Of a stretch of 64,000 bases of DNA, positions 16,987-25,305 are shown one piece after another. The DNA comes from JBDTSW01 sp963799815 (lineage in GTDB: Bacteria; Actinomycetota; Thermoleophilia; Solirubrobacterales; 70-9). The notes under the pieces were generated by a model that saw nothing but the letters and a program-made list of their open reading frames with translations, was not told the origin of the DNA and did not search any database. Made by a program: the position numbers and the translations under genes. Position 1 is the first letter of the stretch, and each line of letters starts with the position of its first letter. The DNA lies in NCBI GenBank assembly GCA_963799815.1, contig CAWCYG010000004.1:806001-870000 (forward strand), written 5' to 3'.

Positions 16987-18498
16987 TCAACCGCGCCGAA
17001 GAGCGCGCGAGGGCAGCCGGATGAGATAGGCGAGCTCGCGCGCCGAAACCAGTCTTGTCGCGAGCAAGAGCGAGACGAACACGAAGCTCCCCCCGACCAG
17101 CCCGGCGATCCACTCGAGGGCGGAGAGCTCATGGGTTCCGATCACGACGAGAACGGCTGCCAGCCCTGCCCCAGCCAGCAGCGATCGTGCAACCGAGGAA
17201 GCCAACGGTCTCATCGGAAGCGCGAACGTGCGACGGGCGATCAAGAGATGGCCACCGACGTAAAGCCCGTACGCCACATCCGTGCCCACCGCCGCACCGA
17301 GGATGCCCATCCGGGGGATCAAGATGACGTCGATCACGACCGCCAGCACAACCGCCGCAATCGACACCGGGATCCTCCGCCGACCCTCCCCGGCGTAGTT
17401 GAGGGGCGCGGACAGCAGTGGCCCCACGCCGGACAGGAAGACAAACGGCGTGAGCGCACGAAGGACCTCGGCCGACTCGAGGTACTCGGGCCCCAGAATA
17501 AGGCGGACGATCGGCTCGGCCCAGGCTAGGAGCACGGCGACGAGTGCCGCCTGGAGGATCACGACATATCCCAGCGATCTGATCAACACCGCAACATTCG
17601 GAGGCTCGTCTCGATGCCGGGCCAGCCTGGGGGCGACCCCCTGGGCAACGGCGTAACCGGGATATCCGAGAAATGCCAGCAACCTCAACGGTGCGCTGTA
17701 GATCCCGACCGCGCTCGTCGTGAGGAACGCACCGAGCAGCAGCACGTCGATCTGGGCAAAGATCGCGGAGGCGCTGCTCACCACCAGCATCGCTCCGGCG
17801 TAGTTGACGAACTCGCGTCGCTCCACCACGCTGCGCCCCGGTCGAAACAGCACCGAACGTCCCAGTGCCCTGCTCAGCAGGATCACCCCGAGGGCCGCGC
17901 CGAGCGTGTAGCCGATCGCCCTGCCGAACGCCGCACCGGCCGCTCCGCCCCCGAGCAGCACAAGGGCCACCGACGCCGTGAACTCCATCGCGGACTCTGA
18001 GATCACCAGGACCACCGAGGTCGAGGCCTTACGCATCGAGACAAAGACCGTGTAGACGAAATTCACAAGGCTCTGTCCGAAGAACGCCAGCGAGACGCCC
18101 CGCAGCGGCCAGACGAGCTCGGGCGTGTCGTAGAGCGACGCAATCGGCTCGGAGAGCACGAACAACGCCGCGCCTATCGCGGCGGCGGTGAGGAGCCGGA
18201 TCCGCAGTGCCATTCCGAGCACCCCGGCAACCTCATCTTGGTACCCGTGACGCTCAGCCACGTAGCGTCCCACCGCTTGCGACGTGGCGCCCGAGGATGC
18301 GCGCAGGAGCAGCCCGGTCACACCCAGTGCTAGCGAGAAGGTCCCGAATGCGGCAGGGCCCAGCTCCCGGGTGAGGAAGATCGTCAGCACCGCGGTAAAG
18401 GCGGCGGTGCTCATCTGCGCCGCGAACGCGAACAGTGCGTTGCGGCTGATCGTGTCACCTCGTGCGCGGGGCTTGCCGCCTTCGGTTTCGCTATCCAC
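16987..18498 (-). CDS. Polysaccharide flippase (Wzx/MATE-like)
   Basis: Membrane protein of 503 residues with 12-14 transmembrane helices. It opens with a short charged tail, then RNALFAFAAQMSTAAFTAVL and TRELGPAAFGTFSLALGV, the usual start of Wzx/oligosaccharide flippases. The middle has QIDVLLLGAFLTTSAVGIYS, another family hallmark. It would move lipid-linked repeat units across the membrane for the two polymerase-like proteins. It lies 11 bases downstream of a sulfotransferase and 29 upstream of the epimerase. Confidence in a flippase role is high; the glycan is unknown. Confidence 0.9.
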   Translation of the reverse strand: MDSETEGGKPRARGDTISRNALFAFAAQMSTAAFTAVLTIFLTRELGPAAFGTFSLALGVTGLLLRASSGATSQAVGRYVAERHGYQDEVAGVLGMALRIRLLTAAAIGAALFVLSEPIASLYDTPELVWPLRGVSLAFFGQSLVNFVYTVFVSMRKASTSVVLVISESAMEFTASVALVLLGGGAAGAAFGRAIGYTLGAALGVILLSRALGRSVLFRPGRSVVERREFVNYAGAMLVVSSASAIFAQIDVLLLGAFLTTSAVGIYSAPLRLLAFLGYPGYAVAQGVAPRLARHRDEPPNVAVLIRSLGYVVILQAALVAVLLAWAEPIVRLILGPEYLESAEVLRALTPFVFLSGVGPLLSAPLNYAGEGRRRIPVSIAAVVLAVVIDVILIPRMGILGAAVGTDVAYGLYVGGHLLIARRTFALPMRPLASSVARSLLAGAGLAAVLVVIGTHELSALEWIAGLVGGSFVFVSLLLATRLVSARELAYLIRLPSRALRRG

Positions 18499-18509
18499 GT
18501 GCGGGAGGA

Positions 18510-19508
18510 TTACCGCCCGTGCGGAAGGGCAGAGCTACCCGCGAAGGGCGTAGAGAGGACGGGGGCTCCCTCAGCTAGCCCAGGCGGCTCCACCTGGTAG
18601 CCGAACTCCGCGAGGACGCCTGCAAGCAGATCGTCGAGCATCTCTTTGGTCCCTTGGCTGAAACGCTCGCGCCATTGGAAGTTCATGTCCACGAGCTGAA
18701 ACCGCGTTCGAAGAAACTCCTCGGCGCGCTTCGAGCCGGGTAGATCGCAGAATGCGGCAAATTCGCCGAGAACCTGATGCGGATCCGACACGAACCGCTC
18801 GTAGTGGATCTCGGCGTAGCGGTCCGGTGCCAGCTGGGCAGCCTCCTCACGGGCGCTCTCGAGCACGCGCCGCCACTGGACACCCGCGAGCGCCTCCGGA
18901 GTGCGCCCATGTCGTTCCCAATCAAGAAGGTCGGCGTCGGAGAGACCGTTGCGCCAAGCGGGAGTGTTCATCCGGTCTCGTTCCTTCCACCACCAGATCC
19001 TCATCAGTGACTGCACGACCGCCCGTCCGTCCCTGATCACGTGAACGAAGCGTGCATCAGGGAAAATCGATGAGAGGTAGCCAATCCGCGCGGGCCCCGT
19101 GATCTTGGCCGCAAACCGCTCCTTGCCCTGAAAGCGGGCCACCTTCGAGATCGTCCCCTTGACGCAGTCAGCCTCCTGATCGGTTGCCTCGTCGCCGCGC
19201 AGATAGTCGTAGCGGAACTTCTCGCCGCAGCACCGTTCCCAGAAACCATAGGCCTCGACAGGCCCGACACGGAGCCGCTCGAGCCAGGGTCGCAGCTCGT
19301 CGGATCGGCTGACTGAGCGACGCATCGCCGGGGACACGTCGGCCATACGAGAGACTGCGGCCACGGCCGGGACCCCCGGAACGCGCTGGAGATGCTGTGA
19401 GAGCCAGGCGAGATCCTCACGTGCGGCGATTACCTCGAAGATCACCGTGGTCCCGCTGCGGGGCATCCCAACCAGGAAGATCGGCCGGTCGATGGATCTC
19501 TTGCTCAC
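18510..19508 (-). CDS. Sulfotransferase, PAPS-dependent family (3 of 4)
   Basis: Predicted sulfotransferase. The loop IFLVGMPRSGTTVIFEVI is at about residue 10 and the 3'-phosphate motif FVHVIRDGRAVVQSLM at about residue 165. The closing stretch, YRWRERF-like (NFQWRERFSQGTKEMLDDLL), is common in Sulfotransfer_3 proteins. GTG 19508 overlaps the TGA of the upstream secreted-protein gene (GTGA), which implies translational coupling. An in-frame GTG at 19520 would add four residues and is less likely. Its coupling to the secreted protein ties that protein to glycan sulfation. Confidence 0.86.
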   Translation of the reverse strand: MSKRSIDRPIFLVGMPRSGTTVIFEVIAAREDLAWLSQHLQRVPGVPAVAAVSRMADVSPAMRRSVSRSDELRPWLERLRVGPVEAYGFWERCCGEKFRYDYLRGDEATDQEADCVKGTISKVARFQGKERFAAKITGPARIGYLSSIFPDARFVHVIRDGRAVVQSLMRIWWWKERDRMNTPAWRNGLSDADLLDWERHGRTPEALAGVQWRRVLESAREEAAQLAPDRYAEIHYERFVSDPHQVLGEFAAFCDLPGSKRAEEFLRTRFQLVDMNFQWRERFSQGTKEMLDDLLAGVLAEFGYQVEPPGLAEGAPVLSTPFAGSSALPHGR

Positions 19509-20575
19509 CAGGCCGGCCACTGGATCCCCGGCCGCGAGAACGGCTCCTGGACCTTGAGCTTCGCCTCCCAGCCGCCGACCTCGTCGAGCGCGTCGGCGAA
19601 GTGCATGTTCGTGGGCAGCCCTGCCGCCGCGTAGGGGTCGGGCTCGCCAAGGCTGGTGCGATCGAGCCTGTTCTCGAACTTAAACGACCAGGCGGCGCCG
19701 CCGTTAAGACCGACCACGGCGCCGTAGTCCGCCAAGCCCTTGAGGATGGCTTCTTGCCAGATCGGGGCCCCGAGGGCATCGATCTGGGCGTGGCTCATGT
19801 CGAGGAAGACGACGCTTCCCATGCTGAGTCGCGTGGTCGCCGGGTCGGTGTCGCCCGCGCAGGTCTTGCCCACTGTCTTTGACTGGTCGAAGGGCGCCAC
19901 CGGGTGACCGGAGAGGCAGCGGGCACCCATCGAGATCGCATGGTTGACGTAGCCCGCCGCGAGCTCCTCGGGACGGATCGGCTGCACTCCGGTGGGAGGC
20001 CCCGAGGGGAAGCGGAAGCCGAGACCCTCGGAGTCGAGGCGGTAGCCCTTCCACGCGTTGATGATCCTGGCCGAGTGGTCGATCTGTACCCGCTGGATCG
20101 CGTAGACGAAGCCATCGGTCTGATCGACGACCCAGATCACGCCGTCGGAGCCCTCCGACGCGGCCGCGCCCGCCGGGACGTGGATCTGGGCGCCATCGAT
20201 CTCCCGCGTGTAGTCGAAGTTGCCCGAGAGCTCAAGCCTGTAGAGCGGATCGCTCGAGGTCGCGAAGTAGGTCGGGGTGCCCCAGGCTCGGTTGGTGTTC
20301 GGGGTAACCGGCGAGACATCGCCGTCCGCGAGCAGCTTGCTGATCATCACGTCCGAGTTCGGCGCCACCCGTGAGCGGTCGATCTTGGTGTTCCACGGGC
20401 TCTGGCTCGAGAAGACGTTCCAGGTGGGGTCAGGGTGGTTGTTCACGCTGAAGCGCACTGGTGTTCGACCGGGCTCCTCCGGCCCCTCGCCTTCCGCGTT
20501 CGCACTCCCGAGCAGGACGAGAGCCCCGCAAGCGCAGGCAAATGCTGATCGACACCATCTCGACACGGGCAACAT
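19505..20575 (-). CDS. Secreted protein with SPWN-type domain, copy 1
   Basis: Exported protein of 356 residues. ATG 20575 gives a signal peptide (CRSAFACACGALVLLGSANA). From about residue 46 it carries a 304-residue domain opening NHPDPTWNVFSSQSPWNTKI, with GSDGVIWVVDQTDGFVYAI and IRPEELAAGYVNHAI later. Similar SPWN-containing secreted proteins are common in actinobacteria; their function is not established to my knowledge. The domain is identical in amino acids to that of the gene just upstream (copy 2), while the signal peptide and the C-terminal tail (GIQWPAW) are its own. The stop overlaps the next sulfotransferase start. A carbohydrate-binding or glycan-modifying role at the cell surface is inferred from position only. 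Confidence 0.8.
   Translation of the reverse strand: MLPVSRWCRSAFACACGALVLLGSANAEGEGPEEPGRTPVRFSVNNHPDPTWNVFSSQSPWNTKIDRSRVAPNSDVMISKLLADGDVSPVTPNTNRAWGTPTYFATSSDPLYRLELSGNFDYTREIDGAQIHVPAGAAASEGSDGVIWVVDQTDGFVYAIQRVQIDHSARIINAWKGYRLDSEGLGFRFPSGPPTGVQPIRPEELAAGYVNHAISMGARCLSGHPVAPFDQSKTVGKTCAGDTDPATTRLSMGSVVFLDMSHAQIDALGAPIWQEAILKGLADYGAVVGLNGGAAWSFKFENRLDRTSLGEPDPYAAAGLPTNMHFADALDEVGGWEAKLKVQEPFSRPGIQWPAW
19530..20442. repeat. 913-bp direct repeat, unit 1
   Basis: This unit matches 20759-21671 at a constant offset of 1229. Only three differences were found: two in the codons for Glu-Ala near 19746-19751, and one Ser codon near 20409. All three are synonymous. The match stops sharply at both ends, at the boundaries of the SPWN-type domain. 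Confidence 0.93.
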
Positions 20576-20739
20576 CGCGTTTGGTCTGGGACTCCACGCC
20601 TGGCGGCCTCAGTGACCCCGACGGCGCGTGACAAACGAAAGCGAGTCCTCGAACCCGGTTCACGCTATCAGCGTCAACCGATGGCGCGAGCCGCTTCCAG
20701 GCAACCCCCGGGAGCGCGCAGTCATGATCCCGTTTCCGG

Positions 20740-22115
20740 CTAGCAGATCCCCGAGCAGGGCCGCGAGAACGGCTCCTGGACCTTGAGCTTCGCCTCCCAG
20801 CCGCCGACCTCGTCGAGCGCGTCGGCGAAGTGCATGTTCGTGGGCAGCCCTGCCGCCGCGTAGGGGTCGGGCTCGCCAAGGCTGGTGCGATCGAGCCTGT
20901 TCTCGAACTTAAACGACCAGGCGGCGCCGCCGTTAAGACCGACCACGGCGCCGTAGTCCGCCAAGCCCTTGAGGATCGCCTCTTGCCAGATCGGGGCCCC
21001 GAGGGCATCGATCTGGGCGTGGCTCATGTCGAGGAAGACGACGCTTCCCATGCTGAGTCGCGTGGTCGCCGGGTCGGTGTCGCCCGCGCAGGTCTTGCCC
21101 ACTGTCTTTGACTGGTCGAAGGGCGCCACCGGGTGACCGGAGAGGCAGCGGGCACCCATCGAGATCGCATGGTTGACGTAGCCCGCCGCGAGCTCCTCGG
21201 GACGGATCGGCTGCACTCCGGTGGGAGGCCCCGAGGGGAAGCGGAAGCCGAGACCCTCGGAGTCGAGGCGGTAGCCCTTCCACGCGTTGATGATCCTGGC
21301 CGAGTGGTCGATCTGTACCCGCTGGATCGCGTAGACGAAGCCATCGGTCTGATCGACGACCCAGATCACGCCGTCGGAGCCCTCCGACGCGGCCGCGCCC
21401 GCCGGGACGTGGATCTGGGCGCCATCGATCTCCCGCGTGTAGTCGAAGTTGCCCGAGAGCTCAAGCCTGTAGAGCGGATCGCTCGAGGTCGCGAAGTAGG
21501 TCGGGGTGCCCCAGGCTCGGTTGGTGTTCGGGGTAACCGGCGAGACATCGCCGTCCGCGAGCAGCTTGCTGATCATCACGTCCGAGTTCGGCGCCACCCG
21601 TGAGCGGTCGATCTTGGTGTTCCACGGGCTCTGGCTTGAGAAGACGTTCCAGGTGGGGTCAGGGTGGTTGTCGCTTTCAAAGAGCGAGGGGGTGGCTCCT
21701 GACTTCGTGCGGACCTCCAGGTGCCCGGTTCCGCCCCAGCTTGGCTTTGAAAGGCGCAACCTCTCACCCGTGTCGGCGGCGCGGCGCGCGGCCTCAAGCG
21801 GGACGCGCTGATGCAGCCGGTCGAGCATGCGCTCACGGGCGGCACGAGTAGCGCCGCTGGACGCCCGGCGTAGCGATCGGCGAGGTGTTCGCGGACGCGG
21901 TGACGGAGGGCGCGAATGTGGACCGCCACGCGGGTTACCGCGGCGGCGTCAACGCCCTCCAGCTTGAACACAAGTGCATGCTCGCCATTGCGGACAGGCT
22001 TCAGCGTCTCCACCTCTCCCGCCTCGGCCGCGGAACCCGTGGCGAGAGCCATCGCCAGAGCGAGAAAAAGCGCTGTTACGACTGCTCGAGTCGGGGTCGA
22101 GGCCCTGCTGGACAT
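20740..22115 (-). pseudogene. Secreted protein with SPWN-type domain, copy 2 (frameshifted)
   Basis: Read from ATG 22115, the product has a signal peptide (RAVVTALFLALAMALATGSAAEA) and begins a small beta domain (VRNGEHALVFKLEGVDAAAV). The frame is then lost near 21870-21890. A second frame continues as ARERMLDRLHQRVPLEAARR and GGTGHLEVRTKSG into the SPWN-type domain, which is identical to copy 1, and ends with the tail PCSGIC. Joined, the two frames make one sensible secreted protein of about 455 residues. AAAGAG lies a suitable distance before ATG 22115, and a c-di-GMP riboswitch precedes it. If the indel is real, only an unsecreted product from ATG 21828 could be made; if it is an assembly error, the gene is intact. 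Confidence 0.75.
20759..21671. repeat. 913-bp direct repeat, unit 2
   Basis: Partner of 19530-20442. The 316 bases between the units are unrelated to either flank of the pair and encode the C-terminal tail of copy 2 and the signal peptide of copy 1. The layout fits a recent tandem duplication or ongoing gene conversion confined to the shared domain. Confidence 0.93.
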
Positions 22116-22132
22116 TTGGTGTTCTCTTTCGG

Positions 22133-22212
22133 TGGCTGAGCCGTCTCGTCAACGCGAGACCTCTGGCTTTGCGTCCCCGCCTCACGGCGGGTTTGCCTTT
22201 GTCGTTGAGCCC
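22133..22212 (-). promoter_or_regulatory. c-di-GMP-I (GEMM) riboswitch
   Basis: The minus strand reads AAAGGCAAACC, a CCCGCC-guga-GGCGGG hairpin closed by a GNRA-like loop, then GGACGCAAAGCC, the defining core of the class I c-di-GMP aptamer. A second hairpin follows (GUCUCG/CGAGAC) and an outer helix pairs GGCU with AGCC. It ends about 20 bases before the ribosome-binding site and ATG 22115 of the secreted SPWN protein. This is an exact match to the GEMM consensus as I know it; only a covariance search is missing. It ties expression in the polysaccharide locus to c-di-GMP. Confidence 0.88.
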
Positions 22213-22310
22213 TTTGTCTTCAGGGCGTCGGATGCCCTCAGTATCGGCAGGGCCAGGGCCGGGCCACCCTCCCTGCCGGGTTTCTGGACGGATGTCGCAC
22301 GGCGCCTTCG

Positions 22311-23291
22311 TTACCGGATGGCGGTGGTGCCAGCTGACGCACGCCCGCGATAGGCCAGCTCCACGGGACAGGTGATCGCCCCCACGACCATTCTCGCTCC
22401 GCGGGACATCTCGGTCGACCATTCGTCACCGGCCCGGAGCTGCACCTGTCCCTGCCGAAACCTGGTGGGGTTTCCGGCTATCCCATGCCCTGGCGCCAAA
22501 CTCACCATGCCGTCTCGGATGAACTCAAACGCCTCATCTGGAATCGGCTGCGCCACGTAGTCGAAAATCGCGGCCAGGGTCTCCTCCGGCGCTTGAACGA
22601 GCGCCTCATAGCGAATGAACAGCTGCGGGACACCGGTGGCGGCGATGAGCTCGATACCGAGGTTGAGGACTGTCCAGTGCAGGGCGGACTTGATGGTGTG
22701 GTCCCGGCGCATCTCATGCTTGTCGTGCCGGGAGCGCGAGCCAAGCGCGTGGGGTCGCTCAAGCGTTTGAGCCCACGAGTGTGCGACCCCGCGCGGATTA
22801 CGCACGAGATGAACCATGCGGAGGTCGAGGCCCGGTATGCGCCTGAGGATCATCGCGTGCGATGGCCACTTGCTCGCATCGACGATGGTCCGACAGCCGG
22901 AGGTTGCCGCCACCGCGTCATAGATCTTCGAGATCGCGGACGCGTACTCGTCGACCTTGGCGCGGAAAGGGGGAACGAGCGGTCCCGCCAAGAGCAGCGG
23001 CAAGCGACGGTTCCGCGCCACCGACTGATGTGTAGCCAGCATCGCCTCCGCATCGATCTGATCCCAGCCCCCGAAGGCACGCTCTCCTACCTCAGCCCAA
23101 AAGGGGCACTCAGCGAAAGGCCGGCCGCAACCGCAGCGCTCATTACGGCTGAGCGCTGCGTCCCAGATATCCGTCAGCTCCCCCACGGCGACGACGCCAG
23201 GGACCTGGTCGAGCATGAGCTCCAGCAAGGTACTCCCGCTTCGCCCGGCGCCTGCAATGAGCAGCACCCCGTAGCGGCCATCACGTGTCAC
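22311..23291 (-). CDS. Sulfotransferase, PAPS-dependent family (4 of 4)
   Basis: Predicted sulfotransferase. From GTG 23291 the product begins VTRDGRYGVLLIAGAGRSGS, which places the phosphosulfate loop at residue 13. A Cys-rich segment (RNERCGCGRPFAECPFW) follows, known in one Sulfotransfer_3 subgroup. The 3'-phosphate motif is MVHLVRNPRGVAHSWAQ. The frame is open further upstream, but the preceding 33 residues are unlike a protein start. GTG 23291 overlaps the end of the glycosyltransferase by 11 bases. It is the last coding gene before the riboswitch and the secreted-protein pair. Confidence 0.86.
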   Translation of the reverse strand: MTRDGRYGVLLIAGAGRSGSTLLELMLDQVPGVVAVGELTDIWDAALSRNERCGCGRPFAECPFWAEVGERAFGGWDQIDAEAMLATHQSVARNRRLPLLLAGPLVPPFRAKVDEYASAISKIYDAVAATSGCRTIVDASKWPSHAMILRRIPGLDLRMVHLVRNPRGVAHSWAQTLERPHALGSRSRHDKHEMRRDHTIKSALHWTVLNLGIELIAATGVPQLFIRYEALVQAPEETLAAIFDYVAQPIPDEAFEFIRDGMVSLAPGHGIAGNPTRFRQGQVQLRAGDEWSTEMSRGARMVVGAITCPVELAYRGRASAGTTAIR

Positions 23292-24360
23292 GCGCTGCCT
23301 CCACCGAGTGCTGACTTGAGGGTGTGCGGGAGCGAATTGGCTGCAGCAGTCGTAGCGCGCGGAGCGGTGGACGAAAACGTGCGCAGCCATAGAGGAACCC
23401 CAGACCCCAGGCGAGGTGCATCGTCACGAGTGCCACGGGCAGTGCAGCGGTATAGCGGAGACCGGCCGAACGGCGCGAGCAGGCGGTGCCGATGAGGAGC
23501 AGCACGTACGCCGCCACCCCGACCCGCGGCAGCCACGACCCCCACCGCCGAGGCAAGGCCGCGGCGCAAAGCGTGAGGATGAGCGTGGGCGGCAGGACAT
23601 GGGAGCGGCGCATGCTCTCGGGATGGACGCGACTCGTCTTGGCGCGGTATTGGCCGTAGCGCCAGTACTGACGAGCGAGGCCTCCGAGACTGTTTCGTGG
23701 GATGTAGCGAGCAGCCATCTCCGGAACGCAGACGATCCGCCCGCCCTCGGCGCGCAGCCTCGCGGCAAGCTCACCGTCCTCGTTGACTTCCCAGCGCTCA
23801 TCCCAGCCGCCGTTGCGGCGCAGCGTCTCGGTGAGCCAGAGGCCGGTATAGCCCGCGTCGACGTCGATCTCCCCCGACTTCAGCGTCCGGAATTGCGCGC
23901 CGCCAATCCCCAGCCGAGTGCCGAGGGCGAGGGCGATGATCCTCGACCAGGTGTCGGTCCCGAACGGAAGCTGAGCGCCGCTCACCCACACCACGTCGCC
24001 ACGGCCCAGTCGCTTGACGCCCTTAGCGATGTAGTCGCGCGGGTAGAGAGTGTGGGCATCCATCCGGGCCACGTATTTGCCGCGGGCGTGTTGAAGGCCG
24101 ATGTTGAGGGCGAACGGAATCCCCCGACGAGGATTGTCCAGGACGTGGATCCGTGGATCGGCCTCGGAGGCCTGGGACAGAATGCTGCGTGTTCCGTCCG
24201 TGGACCGTCCGTCGACGAACAGGAACTCCAGCGAGCCTTCGAATTCCTGACCCTGCAAACCTTCGAGGAGCTCGTCCATGTGCGCCTCCTCGTTCAACGT
24301 GGGGATCAAGACGCTGACATCCACCGCCGCCCGGTTGGCGTCTTCAGGCACAGATGTCAT
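23281..24360 (-). CDS. Glycosyltransferase family 2
   Basis: GT-A-fold glycosyltransferase with C-terminal membrane helices. ATG 24360 gives MTSVPEDANRAAVDVSVLIP, with the family opening VSVLIPTLNEEAHMDELL. The nucleotide-binding Asp pair is FLFVDGRSTDGT, the metal site is RMDAHTLYP, and GYTGLWLTETLRRNGGWDER carries the acceptor region. Two or three hydrophobic helices close the protein, as in succinoglycan ExoA-like enzymes. A start at 24402 is possible but adds an unusual leader. It heads the minus-strand half of the polysaccharide locus. Confidence 0.88.
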   Translation of the reverse strand: MTSVPEDANRAAVDVSVLIPTLNEEAHMDELLEGLQGQEFEGSLEFLFVDGRSTDGTRSILSQASEADPRIHVLDNPRRGIPFALNIGLQHARGKYVARMDAHTLYPRDYIAKGVKRLGRGDVVWVSGAQLPFGTDTWSRIIALALGTRLGIGGAQFRTLKSGEIDVDAGYTGLWLTETLRRNGGWDERWEVNEDGELAARLRAEGGRIVCVPEMAARYIPRNSLGGLARQYWRYGQYRAKTSRVHPESMRRSHVLPPTLILTLCAAALPRRWGSWLPRVGVAAYVLLLIGTACSRRSAGLRYTAALPVALVTMHLAWGLGFLYGCARFRPPLRALRLLQPIRSRTPSSQHSVEAARDT

Positions 24361-24459
24361 CGATCCATGACTGCGGCCGTGATCTGTCTGCGGTCGGACC
24401 ACTCCTGCTCCGCCTCACCCCACTCGCGATGTGCCTCAACGCGCATCGCCGGGACGAGC

Positions 24460-24858
24460 TCAGGGCTCTTCAGTGACCGTTGAGGTCGTTGTCTCGGTCA
24501 CGGTTTCGGTAACCGTGTTCTCGACGGTGCTGGTCTCAGGCGGCGCGGTCTCGGTGCTGGTCTCGGTCTCGGTGTCTGTCGAGGCCGACTCGGTCACCGT
24601 CCGCTTGCCGCCCTTGCCACCCTCATCGCCGGCGACGACAGCGAGAGCCACGCCCATCCCGAGGACGAGCGCGACGAGAAGGCCGATCAGTGCCTTCGTA
24701 CTGCCACTCATGCCCCCATCGGGCGGTGGGCCGTAGGGGCCCTGCCCGTACGGATCCTGCGCGTACGGGTCGCGCGGATCACGGGGGTCTCGGCCGTAGC
24801 CCGGGGACGGCTCGCCGGGGCCTGGTTGACCCATGTGGCGCGTGGGATCCTCGTGCAT
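24460..24858 (-). CDS. Single-pass membrane protein with Thr/Glu-rich tail
   Basis: A 132-residue protein in three parts. The N-terminal ~48 residues are rich in Pro, Gly, Tyr and Asp (DPRDPYAQDPYGQGPYGPPP). One transmembrane helix follows (ALIGLLVALVLGMGVALAVV), then an outside tail almost wholly of Thr, Glu, Ser and Val (ESASTDTETETSTETAPPET). The tail looks like an extended, possibly glycosylated stalk. It shares this layout with the adjacent gene at 24895-25299, so the two are tandem paralogues. No enzymatic domain is present. Function is unknown; a surface spacer or stress-sensing stalk is conceivable. Confidence 0.75.
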   Translation of the reverse strand: MHEDPTRHMGQPGPGEPSPGYGRDPRDPRDPYAQDPYGQGPYGPPPDGGMSGSTKALIGLLVALVLGMGVALAVVAGDEGGKGGKRTVTESASTDTETETSTETAPPETSTVENTVTETVTETTTSTVTEEP

Positions 24859-24894
24859 GGCGGCCGAGTTTATGGCCCTGGCTCTCTGGCCGAG

Positions 24895-25299
24895 CTATTC
24901 GCCGTCGGGCTCCTCGGTCACCGTTTCCGTTTCAGTCTCCGTGACCGTGTCCGTGGTGTCGGTGGTCGTCGTCGTGCTCGTGTTTGTGGTGGTGACCTCG
25001 GTTACGTTGGTCGTCGTGGTCGGTTTCAGGGTCTCGGTATCCGTGGTCGTGCTGGTGACCCGCACCCGCTCGGGTCCGGCCGCCGCCAGGATTGCAACCG
25101 CCACCCCGAGCCCCAGCGCGAGGGCCGCCAAGACAATCATGATCAGCCGGTCGCGCCTGCCGCCGGGCCCCCCGGGCGGTGTCTGGGCGGCGGCGGCGCT
25201 CGGCGCCGCATCGCCGGCCGGCGGATCGAACTCCTCGTGCTCGGAGAGAACCCGGCGGGGATCCGGCGAGGGCGGCGGGGTCTCAGGCGAAGGAGTCAC
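24895..25299 (-). CDS. Single-pass membrane protein with Thr-rich tail (paralogue)
   Basis: A 134-residue protein with the same architecture as its neighbour: a Pro/Ala-rich cytoplasmic part, one helix (LIMIVLAALALGLGVAVAIL), and a Thr-rich outside tail with long runs of Thr. The two tails end alike (VTEEP). It lies six bases after the pheT stop, so it is probably transcribed with pheST although unrelated in function. No family is recognised. Confidence 0.75.
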   Translation of the reverse strand: MTPSPETPPPSPDPRRVLSEHEEFDPPAGDAAPSAAAAQTPPGGPGGRRDRLIMIVLAALALGLGVAVAILAAAGPERVRVTSTTTDTETLKPTTTTNVTEVTTTNTSTTTTTDTTDTVTETETETVTEEPDGE

Positions 25300-25305
25300 G
25301 AAGCC

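Noticed and set aside
20443..20758. Riboswitch ahead of SPWN copy 1
   Set aside because: No c-di-GMP, c-di-AMP or other recognised aptamer core is present in this spacer.
24460..25299. CRISPR-like or tandem DNA repeat in the Thr-rich genes
   Set aside because: The repetition comes from Thr/Glu codon usage in the protein tails, not from regularly spaced DNA repeats.
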